64,000 nt of DNA, taken from NCBI GenBank assembly GCA_026393275.1, contig JAPLAM010000028.1:1-64000 (forward strand), given 5' to 3'. The notes beneath the pieces are model-generated. The model was given only the letters and a program-made list of their open reading frames with translations. It searched no databases and was not told the DNA's origin. Both the position numbers and the translations under genes were made by a program. Positions 36,161-43,113 of this stretch are shown one piece after another. Source of the DNA: Arthrobacter sp. Lineage in GTDB: Bacteria > Actinomycetota > Actinomycetes > Actinomycetales > Micrococcaceae. Positions within the stretch are counted from its first letter, which is position 1. Each line of letters opens with the position of its first letter.

Positions 36161-37609
36161 ATGGCATCCACCCCTCAGCTCCAGGACCGTCCCAGGGTAC
36201 TCGTCGTCGGCGGCGGGTACGTCGGCCTGTACGTAGCCCTCAAACTGCAGAAAAAGATCGCGAATGCCGGTGGCATCGTCACCCTCGTTGATCCGCTGCC
36301 CTACATGACCTACCAGCCTTTCCTGCCGGAAGTAGCCGGCGGAAACATCGAGGCACGCCACGCCGTCGTCTCGCACCGCAAGCACCTCAAGCAGACCGAA
36401 CTGATCCAGGGCCGCGTCACCTCGATCGACCACGCCAACCGCACGGCCGTGGTGGCACCGGCTGACGGCGGCGAGAACTTCGAGATCCCCTACTTCGACG
36501 TCGTGCTGGCCGCCGGCGCCATCACCCGCACCTTCCCGATCAAGGGCCTCGCGGACAAGGGCATCGGCCTGAAAACCATCGAGGAAGCCGTCGCGCTGCG
36601 CAACAGCGTGCTCGAGCGGATCGAAACCGGCTCGCTCATGACCGACCCCGCCGAACGCGCCCGGGCCCTGACCTTCGTGGTCGTCGGCGGCGGCTTCGCC
36701 GGCATCGAGTGCCTCACCGAAATGGAAGACCTGGCCCGCGCCGCGGTCAAGAACAACCCGCGCCTTAAGCAGGAGGAAGTCCGCTTCGTCCTGGTCGAGG
36801 CCATGGGCCGCATCATGCCCGAGGTCACCGCGAAGCAGGCCGACTGGGTTGTCGAGCACCTGCGCAGCCGCGGCATCGAGGTGCTGCTCAACACCTCGCT
36901 GGACAACGCCGAAGGCTCCCTGAAGCTGATCAACCTGCCGGACAAGACCCTCGCGCAGGAATTCGAAGCGGACACCCTTGTCTGGACCGCCGGCGTGCAG
37001 GCCAACCCGATGGTCCGCTCCACCGATTTCCCGCTCGAGCCCCGCGGCCGGGTCCGTGTCATCGCGGACCTTCGGGTCTCCGGCGACGAAGGCATCGTCG
37101 AGAACGCCTGGGCTGCCGGCGACGTCGCGGCCGTTCCGGACCTCACGGGCAGCGGCCTGCCGGACGGCACCTGCGTCCCGAACGCCCAGCACGCGCTGCG
37201 CCAGGCCAAGCGCCTGGCCAAGAACCTGTGGGCCTCCCGCTGGGACAAGGAGCTCAAGGACTACAAGCACAAGAACCTGGGCGCCGTCGCCGGTTTCGGC
37301 CAGTGGAAGGGCGTTGCCAACATCAACATCCTTGGCCGCATCGGCCTCAAGGGCCCGCTGGCCTGGCTCGCACACCGCGGCTACCACGGCCTGGCGATGC
37401 CGACGGTTGAACGGAAGATCCGCGTGATCTCCGGCTGGTTCTGGACCCTGTTCCTGGGCCGGGACACCACCCAGCTGATGGACCTCGACAACCCGCGCGG
37501 CGCGTTCGTGGCCGCAGCGACTCCGGCTCCGAAGCCGGCCGCGGCCCCCGCAGCCGGGAAGCCCGAAGAGGCACCAGTCAAGGAACCTGTCGCAGCGGAC
37601 GCCAAGTAG
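36161..37609 (+). CDS. ndh: type II NADH dehydrogenase
   Basis: Non-proton-pumping NADH:quinone oxidoreductase on the membrane's inner face. The 482 residues contain the FAD-binding VLVVGGGYVGLYVAL, the NADH-binding VVVGGGFAGIECLTE (about residue 175), and AWAAGDVAAVPD near residue 320, with AQHALRQAKRLAKNL after it. The C-terminal 60 residues have the amphipathic membrane-binding region and an Ala/Pro tail. Promoter with a Rex-like box upstream. Confidence 0.9.
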   Translation: MASTPQLQDRPRVLVVGGGYVGLYVALKLQKKIANAGGIVTLVDPLPYMTYQPFLPEVAGGNIEARHAVVSHRKHLKQTELIQGRVTSIDHANRTAVVAPADGGENFEIPYFDVVLAAGAITRTFPIKGLADKGIGLKTIEEAVALRNSVLERIETGSLMTDPAERARALTFVVVGGGFAGIECLTEMEDLARAAVKNNPRLKQEEVRFVLVEAMGRIMPEVTAKQADWVVEHLRSRGIEVLLNTSLDNAEGSLKLINLPDKTLAQEFEADTLVWTAGVQANPMVRSTDFPLEPRGRVRVIADLRVSGDEGIVENAWAAGDVAAVPDLTGSGLPDGTCVPNAQHALRQAKRLAKNLWASRWDKELKDYKHKNLGAVAGFGQWKGVANINILGRIGLKGPLAWLAHRGYHGLAMPTVERKIRVISGWFWTLFLGRDTTQLMDLDNPRGAFVAAATPAPKPAAAPAAGKPEEAPVKEPVAADAK

Positions 37610-37621
37610 TCCACGACAGTC

Positions 37622-37666
37622 CGACGACGGCGGCCGTTCCCTTCCGGGGAGCGGCCGCCGTCGTCG
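37622..37666 (+). terminator. terminator after ndh
   Basis: CGACGACGGCGGCCG (37622-37636) pairs exactly with CGGCCGCCGTCGTCG (37652-37666), with a further TCCC/GGGGA inside; the trailing sequence is TTGGT. Confidence 0.75.
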
Positions 37667-37728
37667 TTGGTGCGCCGCAAGGGGTCGCAAGGGAGCTGGG
37701 CGGCGGCCTGCGGCCCGGCGTCCCCGCC

Positions 37729-37734
37729 TAGACT
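37729..37734 (+). promoter_or_regulatory. -10 element for the ACT-GNAT gene
   Basis: TAGACT is followed by six bases and the ATG at 37741; leaderless arrangement. Confidence 0.5.
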
Positions 37735-37740
37735 TGCCCC

Positions 37741-38721
37741 ATGACTCCAGCCGAAAAGGACCTGAACACCCTGCTCGCCGCCATGCATCCGGTGATCCGC
37801 GAGGGGGAGTACGTCTACGCCTTGTGGCCGCACGGCAAACCGCTGGCGGGCCACATTGCGGCAGCCGTCCGCGAGGCCGAGGGCCTGACCGTGGTGCTGC
37901 CCAGGCCCGACGCCGATGCGCTGGGCCTGCGCTACGACTTCGTGGCCGCCTGGATCACCCTGCAGGTGCATTCCTCGCTGGAAGCCATCGGGCTCACGGC
38001 CGCCGTCGGAGCCGCCCTGACCGAGGCGAAGATCAGCTGCAACGTGCTAGCCGGGTTCCATCACGACCATCTGCTGGTTCCGGCGGCCGACGCCGAGCGC
38101 GCCCTGGAGGTCCTCCATGAGCTGTCCGCGGGCAGCCGCTCCGCCAACGGGGGCGGCCAGCTGCCGGCCCCCGCGCTGACCCTGCGGACCGAACAGCCGG
38201 CGGACCGGCCGGCGCTCCTGGCCCTCACCGCGGCGGCGTTCGCCATCTCGCCGGTCACGGGGCTGCCGGTCGAGGGGGAGCCGGACGAGGTCGAGCTGCT
38301 GCGGCGGCTTTTCGACTGCGAGGAGTACCTGCCGGACTTCAGCATCGTGGCGGAGCTCGACGGCGAAATTGTGGGCCATGTCATCAGCACCCGGGGCTGG
38401 GCGGGTGAACTGCAGTTGCTGGGCCTGGGCCCGCTCGGGGTGACGCCGCGGCTGCAGCGTCACGGAATCGGATCCGCGCTGATGAAGGAAACCATTGCTC
38501 GGGCGAATGCCGCGGGGGAGCGCGGCATCGCACTGCTGGGCAGCCCTGACTATTACGCGCGGTTCGGCTTTGTGCCCTCCACCTCGCTTGGCGTGCAACC
38601 CCCGGACCCGGCGTGGGCCGACCACTTCCAACTTTTGCCGCTCGCGGTCTGGCCGGGCGGCGTCAGCGGTGCCTTCCGCTACGCGAAGCCGTTTGGCGGT
38701 TCGCCGGCAGCGGCGCAGTGA
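37741..38721 (+). CDS. ACT-like / GNAT acetyltransferase fusion
   Basis: A 326-residue two-domain protein. The N-terminal half (residues about 1-128) resembles the small stand-alone ACT-like proteins with EGEYVYALWP, WITLQVHSSLEAIGLTAAVG and NVLAGFHHDHLLVP. The C-terminal half is a GNAT acetyltransferase with the acetyl-CoA loop TPRLQRHGIGSALMKE and YYARFGFVPS. The N-domain may sense a small molecule and steer acetylation; target unknown. Leaderless promoter. Confidence 0.82.
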   Translation: MTPAEKDLNTLLAAMHPVIREGEYVYALWPHGKPLAGHIAAAVREAEGLTVVLPRPDADALGLRYDFVAAWITLQVHSSLEAIGLTAAVGAALTEAKISCNVLAGFHHDHLLVPAADAERALEVLHELSAGSRSANGGGQLPAPALTLRTEQPADRPALLALTAAAFAISPVTGLPVEGEPDEVELLRRLFDCEEYLPDFSIVAELDGEIVGHVISTRGWAGELQLLGLGPLGVTPRLQRHGIGSALMKETIARANAAGERGIALLGSPDYYARFGFVPSTSLGVQPPDPAWADHFQLLPLAVWPGGVSGAFRYAKPFGGSPAAAQ

Positions 38722-38746
38722 CCTCCGGCGGGATATCATAGGCCGG

Positions 38747-38792
38747 GCGCCCCAGTAGCCCAATTGGCAGAGGCAGCGGACTAGTCTTCCGC
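38747..38792 (+). pseudogene. tRNA-Leu 5' half at attL
   Basis: The acceptor 5' strand, D arm and anticodon stem are intact, and GCGGA/TCCGC still closes a 7-nt loop (CTAGTCT, which would read as anticodon AGU). The T arm and 3' acceptor strand are missing: following bases do not pair with GCCCCAG. TATCAT (38733-38738) just upstream could be the original tRNA promoter -10. Confidence 0.75.
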
Positions 38793-38948
38793 TGGCGTTC
38801 GACTCGAGTTCTCCCCGGAAAGACGCGGGATTTCAGCCCAAAATGACACTCTAAACACCCGAAATAAGCGCGTAGTCGACCGGCGAGATTCCAGTCCTAC
38901 ATCAGGACCGGCCCACCACCACACTTCATATCGTCTAGTGGCGTTGCT

Positions 38949-39206
38949 GTGGAGGAGGCAAATGCTGCCGCCGCTAAGGCTGCTCCGGAGGCGGCGACCC
39001 CGGCAGCTACAGCTACCGCCCCGGAGGCTCCAACGCCGTCCGCGACTCCCACGGCGACTCCGAGCAGCCAGAAGTCCGCTGTCCCGGCAGGCGATGTTGA
39101 GCCACTACACGCACGAGCCGCTTCAAGTCCGCCTGACGACGCAATTCCGATCGTCGTGACCGCTTCGGTCGTCGCCGGGGTGTGGCTGCTGGCCTTGTCT
39201 TCCTGA
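38949..39206 (+). CDS. small Ala/Pro-rich protein with C-terminal helix (doubtful)
   Basis: An 85-residue open frame from GTG: about 60 residues of Ala, Pro, Thr and Ser (PTPSATPTATPSS) and then one hydrophobic segment (IPIVVTASVVAGVWLLAL) at the very end. It could be a small membrane-anchored protein or the surviving C-terminus of a larger surface protein lost when the element decayed. No family recognised. Confidence 0.3.
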   Translation: MEEANAAAAKAAPEAATPAATATAPEAPTPSATPTATPSSQKSAVPAGDVEPLHARAASSPPDDAIPIVVTASVVAGVWLLALSS

Positions 39207-39530
39207 ATTTCGATTCAGGAGTTTCTGGCGTCCGTGGAATTGCGCGCGTCCTGCTCAGGCGATAACTAAACAGCAAGACGCTCCGGTTTTTTCACCCGTG
39301 GCGTTTTGCATTGCGGGAGCCGGTGTTGAGGACGCGCACCCGAGGACTGCAAAATAGAAGATGCCCCGCCGTCTAGCTTTGAGCGGGCGCCTCAAGCCTT
39401 GGTAGACCGAAAGTGGACGTCACTGAAGTCAGAACAGCTGAAAACGACCTTGCGGTAGGCACCGCCTCTCCCAAGGTCAACCGCACCGTCCCACTTCGGA
39501 TTCGCACAAACCGTGAGATTAGGTTTCCGC
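39207..39530. other. non-coding stretch inside the element
   Basis: No convincing gene. GCAAGACGC/GCGTTTTGC (about 39272-39320) and GCCCCGCC/GCGGGC (about 39364-39392) form hairpins with a T6 run between them; they may end the minus-strand secreted-protein transcript. Confidence 0.4.
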
Positions 39531-39989
39531 TTATGACTGGCAGGCGTATACCGTCCGGGTTGTGCAGACGACGACGCCCCATCCGAGGTTCGCCACTCCC
39601 ACGCCCGGATTCCCGATGTTCGGGCTAACCCCCGTCCAGACCGCCGAGACTCCAGTTCGGAGCGGTCCTACCATGCTCTGCGAGGCTTCTGCCCGGACAT
39701 ACATGTTGACAGCGTTGCCTGAAAGGATGAACCCGCCGCATCCCTTCGTATCGGACTGCATCGTCAAAATGCTTGTCCAATTCACCTTGTCGGCACTTAC
39801 CTCGATGTAGACAGGCTGGTTGTAATAGGCGTACCCGTTGTAGTAACTGAAGCAAAAGTATCCACCTGCTGCCGCGTCAGCAGGTGGAGCCATGACAACA
39901 GTTCCCAGAAATATCATCGCCAAGGAAGTCAATGCCGTGATGACTTTTCGCTTCAACCCCAGCCGCGTGAAGGTGATTTTGCGGATCAT
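39531..39989 (-). CDS. small secreted four-cysteine protein, paralogue B
   Basis: A 152-residue protein of unknown family with a clear Sec signal peptide (KRKVITALTSLAMIFLGTVV, cleavage near ADAAAGG). The mature part of about 110 residues has four cysteines (YFCF, KGCGGF, VVCTT, YACQS) and is rich in Gly, Ser, Val and Tyr, suggesting a disulfide-bonded beta fold. It aligns along its length with the neighbour at 40024-40443. AGGAG lies four bases before the ATG; a downstream TTG matching the neighbour's start is possible. Confidence 0.72.
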   Translation of the reverse strand: MIRKITFTRLGLKRKVITALTSLAMIFLGTVVMAPPADAAAGGYFCFSYYNGYAYYNQPVYIEVSADKVNWTSILTMQSDTKGCGGFILSGNAVNMYVRAEASQSMVGPLRTGVSAVWTGVSPNIGNPGVGVANLGWGVVVCTTRTVYACQS

Positions 39990-40023
39990 GATCTCCTACC
40001 GTCCTTGAATTGAAGCTCGGCTG

Positions 40024-40443
40024 CTACCGACATGGCGTCGAGTACGACACGCTTGCACAGTAGACAAGGTTGTTGAGCAGTGACTCGTACTGCCCTCCGG
40101 GACTGCCAGGGATCGTTGTCCCGAACCAGCGCTGGAAAACTTCACCGTTGAGACCCGTTGCATACCAGTCTGCTGACCCGCGAACGTAGTAGTCCGTGTA
40201 GCTCCCGGTAAGTGTGAACCCGGCGCAACCATTCTCATCAGTCTGGAGGGCAAGCACGTCGAACCAAACGTTGCCGTCCGAACTTAATTCAAGCGACACG
40301 GGCTTGTTCGAGAAGGGGGTGTCGTCCTGTTCATGAAAACAAAAAGAGCCGCCAGACGCCGCGCTAGCGGGGGAAGCGACGGCGACCGTTCCCAGAGCGA
40401 GCATTGCCAGCGAAATCAGTGCGATAGTAATTTTGCGTCTCAT
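40024..40443 (-). CDS. small secreted four-cysteine protein, paralogue A
   Basis: A 139-residue secreted protein: signal peptide RRKITIALISLAMLALGTVA with an ASPASAASGG cleavage region, then a mature domain with four cysteines (SFCF, NGCAGFTL, VYCAS, TPCR). Shared with paralogue B: FCF, N(K/Q)PV, Q(T/S)D-x2-GC-GF-L-G, YVR and the C-terminal C-x7-8-C. AAAGAAG precedes the ATG. The two genes are 34 nt apart on one strand inside the tRNA-bounded element. Function unknown; both could be surface or export factors carried as cargo. Confidence 0.75.
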   Translation of the reverse strand: MRRKITIALISLAMLALGTVAVASPASAASGGSFCFHEQDDTPFSNKPVSLELSSDGNVWFDVLALQTDENGCAGFTLTGSYTDYYVRGSADWYATGLNGEVFQRWFGTTIPGSPGGQYESLLNNLVYCASVSYSTPCR

Positions 40444-40909
40444 CGTGATCTTCTTTCACCACCGGCGACGCTGCGGGTCATCGACCCTGGAGGCGGCGCC
40501 TCATTCAGGAATGGCTATCGGTTCCCGACTTGAACGAATGAATATATCCGGCAATCAACAGAGCACTCTTGAGCTTGTGAGTATCCAAATGTCCAAGAGT
40601 GCCGTTTGTCGTTCGGAAGCTGTTCTCCGTCACGCATCTCTGCTGAAACAACGATTGATGGTTGCTTGCCGTCACAAGAATGGGCACGGCAGCTGTCGTC
40701 GCGGCGCATCAGTAACGTTGGGCAGTGAGCGAGTCATGCGAGCTAGCCCCATTTGCGGATTATTCCGTTGCATGAGCCGGATTGGCTGATGCCTGCCCCT
40801 CACAGGTGTGTGTCGCTCTCAGAGGAGAGAGCTGATAGAAGTCCGAACCAAACTGCCCCGTCGGGACACTGGTTGCAGCGTCAGCGTAGTCCTGCCGAGC
40901 AAGCATGAC
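40444..40909. other. non-coding, AT-richer stretch
   Basis: Contains the upstream region of the secreted-protein pair and sequence preceding the integrase remnant. Short open frames occur on both strands but none shows a ribosome-binding site plus plausible protein composition. Probably remnants of the lost part of the element. Confidence 0.4.
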
Positions 40910-41430
40910 AATGGCGCTGACCTCTCCCTGCTATTGGGGCTGCGACCGTCCGAAGTGCTCGGCATTGAATGGCAGGACGTTGACTTCCGTCACGGCACAC
41001 TGCACGTGCACCAGCAGCTCCAGTTCAACCGTGACCATGGACTGATGATCGTCCCGACACCGAAGAGCCTGTCGGGGAACCGGGTCATCCCGCTGCCCGC
41101 ATACCTTGTATCCATGCTGCGTCAGCACCGCAAGGACGAAGCGGCGAAGCTGCTCGCACTCGGTGAACGGCGCATGGTGTGGGAATGGGAGGGGCGCAGC
41201 CCCACCATTGAGTTCACCATGAAGCACGGGCAGCCGCTGCGCCCGAGGAATGACGATGACTGCTGGCACGAGCTAAGGTGTCGGAGACCCTCATGCACCA
41301 TTCACCTGGCTTCACGTTCGGTGTGTATGTCCATGCGATCGACGAACGGAAGCATGGACTTGCCGCTGTGCTGGACCGCCGGATCACAAACACGGGGTCT
41401 GACACTAAGGCGGATAAGCGAATCCCCTAA
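40910..41430 (+). pseudogene. phage-type tyrosine integrase, broken
   Basis: The frame from about 40910 encodes the catalytic-domain start: LLLGLRPSEVLGIEWQDVDF (active Arg), then HQQLQF, PTPKSLSGNRVIPLP (the beta-hairpin Lys) and FTMKHGQPLRPRNDDDCW. Near 41270 it shifts frame and resumes as VSETLMHHSPGFTFGVYVHA, DERKHGLAAVLDRR up to a stop at 41428-41430, matching the end of the catalytic domain. The HDLRHT-type box and the N-terminal DNA-binding domain are gone, so the enzyme cannot be active. Confidence 0.8.
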
Positions 41431-41500
41431 AATGAGCTTATCCTGTAGAGCGCACTTGATCAGCCTGCATCAACTCGCAGACCGCCCCGGTGCAAGCTGC

Positions 41501-41574
41501 GCCCCAGTAGCCCAATTGGCAGAGGCAGCGGACTTAAAATCCGCGTGTTGTGGGTTCGAGTCCCACCTGGGGTA
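41501..41574 (+). tRNA. tRNA-Leu (anticodon UAA)
   Basis: A complete cloverleaf: GCCCCAG/CTGGGGT acceptor (one G-U), D arm with GG, anticodon stem GCGGA/TCCGC with loop CTTAAAA (anticodon TAA at 41535-41537), T arm GTGGG-TTCGAGT-CCCAC, discriminator A, CCA not encoded. The variable loop is only five bases (GTGTT), unlike the long arm of standard tRNA-Leu. It reads UUA, rare in high-G+C genomes. Its 5' flank derives from the integrated element. Confidence 0.9.
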
Positions 41575-41582
41575 CAAAGCCA

Positions 41583-41624
41583 AGCACCCCCGCCTCCCCC
41601 GAAAAAGGGGAATCGGGGGGTGCT
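41583..41624. terminator. bidirectional terminator tRNA / cstB-like gene
   Basis: AGCACCCCCG (41583-41592) pairs with CGGGGGGTGCT (41614-41624), with inner TCCCC/GGGGA around a GAAAAA loop. It separates the tRNA from the convergent CstB-like gene. Confidence 0.75.
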
Positions 41625-41630
41625 GCCGCG

Positions 41631-43034
41631 TCAGCCTGCGGAGGCCAACGAGCGCTGGTACGCCTTCCAGCCGGCGTAGCTGCCGTCGAGCTCGACGACG
41701 TCGTACCCTGCCCGGCGCAGTGCTGAAGCGGCGACGGAGTTCCGCACCCCGCTCTCGCAGTAGGTCACGATGGTGCCTTCGGCGGGGAGCTGGTCCAGGT
41801 GCCACATCAGGCGGCCGCCGCTGAGTTGGTGCGAGCCGGGGATGTGACCGGCGGTGTGCTCGGTGCGGTTGCGGACATCGAGCACCATAGCCGCGCCGAA
41901 GCCTTCCAGCTCCGCGGGCCGGATCAGCTTTGGAGTGCTCATGGGCAGCCCGTCGAGCGTCGTGACGTACCCGGCGACCTTGTCGATGCCCACGCGGATC
42001 AGGTGGTCCCACATTTCCTGGGCCTGTTCCTGCCCGGCGGCGAGGAGAACCAGTGGGTTCGTGTCGGTTGCTGGGTTGACCACCCAGGCTCCAAAGCTGG
42101 CCACGGACTTGCCGGCCGGGACGTTCAGGGAGCCGGTGATGGTGCCTTGGTGGACCTCGGCGTTGGGGCGGGTGTCGACGAACGTTACCGTGTTCGCGGC
42201 GAGGTCTTCCGCCAGGGCTGCGGCGTCCAACTCGGCCAGCGGCGTGCGCTCGCCCAGGACGGCCGGGCCGAGACGGTTTTCGTGCTTCATCCGGCCAAAG
42301 TACGCATGGGCGTCCGGCTGCCCCTCCAGGAGCTCGGCGATGAAGCCGGCCTCGTCGTTGGCGGCCAGGAAGCGGCCCCACCAGGCATACAGGCGTTCGT
42401 AGCCGACGGTGGAGGAGGGGATGGCACCCAGGGCCTTGCCGCACGCGCTGCCGGCGCCGTGGCCCGGGTGGACCTGGACGTAGTCGGGCAACGTCAGGAA
42501 CTTGTCCCGCAGGCTCGCGAACAGCTGCTTCGCGCCGTCGAACCGGGTGTCAATGCCGCCGGCGGCTTCGTCGAGCAGGTCCGGGCGGCCAACGTCTCCG
42601 GAGAAGACGAAGTCGCCGGTGATCAGGTACCCGGGCTGGTCGCTGAAGGCTCCGTCGGTGATCAGGAAGGAGAGGTGTTCCGGGGTGTGCCCGGGGGTGT
42701 GGACCGCCTTGACGGTGATGTTGCCCAGGGTGATCGTGTCCCCGTCGTGAAGCCGCTCGCCGTCGAACGCGTACTGCCAATCAGAGCCGCCTTCACCGGA
42801 GACATAGACGGCAGCACCCGTGGCGGCGGCCAGTTCCCGCGTGCCGGACAGGAAATCGGCGTGGATGTGGGTCTCGGTAACGGCGACGATCTTCATGCCG
42901 TTGGCCGCAGCGAGGGAACGGTAAACCCCGACATCGCGGCGGGCGTCGACGACGAGTGCCTCACCATTGGCCTGGCAGCCGATCAGATAACTGGCCTGGG
43001 CGAGGTCTTCGTCGTAAATGCGCTCAATAAGCAT
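41631..43034 (-). CDS. CstB-like persulfide dioxygenase-sulfurtransferase
   Basis: A 467-residue fusion. Residues about 1-230 are a metallo-beta-lactamase fold persulfide dioxygenase with THIHADFLSG (His56, His58, Asp60), HTPGHTPEHLSF and TGDFVFSGDVGRPDLL. A first rhodanese-like domain (VDTRPNAEVHQGTI) lacks a cysteine; the second has Cys426 in TYCESGVRNS. This is the CstB arrangement, which oxidises low-molecular-weight persulfides to thiosulfate. The ATG at 43034 has AAGGAGAG just upstream. A CstR-type repressor gene lies nearby on the other strand. Confidence 0.88.
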   Translation of the reverse strand: MLIERIYDEDLAQASYLIGCQANGEALVVDARRDVGVYRSLAAANGMKIVAVTETHIHADFLSGTRELAAATGAAVYVSGEGGSDWQYAFDGERLHDGDTITLGNITVKAVHTPGHTPEHLSFLITDGAFSDQPGYLITGDFVFSGDVGRPDLLDEAAGGIDTRFDGAKQLFASLRDKFLTLPDYVQVHPGHGAGSACGKALGAIPSSTVGYERLYAWWGRFLAANDEAGFIAELLEGQPDAHAYFGRMKHENRLGPAVLGERTPLAELDAAALAEDLAANTVTFVDTRPNAEVHQGTITGSLNVPAGKSVASFGAWVVNPATDTNPLVLLAAGQEQAQEMWDHLIRVGIDKVAGYVTTLDGLPMSTPKLIRPAELEGFGAAMVLDVRNRTEHTAGHIPGSHQLSGGRLMWHLDQLPAEGTIVTYCESGVRNSVAASALRRAGYDVVELDGSYAGWKAYQRSLASAG

Positions 43035-43113
43035 GGTGCTCTCCTTCATTAAGTGTGTGTGCGCAACGGACGACCGGCAAGGGTGAGCTGCTGATAGCCG
43101 GGGGTGTGTGCGG

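Larger units (their letters stand above)
38747..41534 (+). mobile_element. degraded integrative element in tRNA-Leu
   Basis: A 36-bp exact direct repeat (38747-38782 and 41499-41534) bounds about 2.75 kb of visibly less G+C-rich DNA. The repeat is the 5' half of tRNA-Leu and ends at U33, just before the anticodon. Inside are a broken tyrosine integrase pointing at the intact tRNA and two secreted-protein genes. This is the layout of an integrated element bounded by attL and attR. Unusually, the duplicated part is the tRNA 5' half rather than the 3' half. The element has lost mobility genes. Confidence 0.75.

Noticed and set aside
38749..38820. A functional tRNA-Thr (anticodon AGU) at the left repeat
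   Set aside because: The anticodon stem closes but the T arm and 3' acceptor strand are missing, and the first 34 bases are identical to tRNA-Leu; a recombination scar explains it better.
39373..39628. Short open frames on both strands around 39.4-39.6 kb
   Set aside because: Basic, unstructured translations with no start signals; the plus-strand one overlaps the secreted protein gene end.
40433..40789. Plus-strand open frame of 118 codons upstream of the integrase remnant
   Set aside because: No ribosome-binding site, no hydrophobic or domain pattern, and it overlaps the start of a convincing minus-strand secreted-protein gene.
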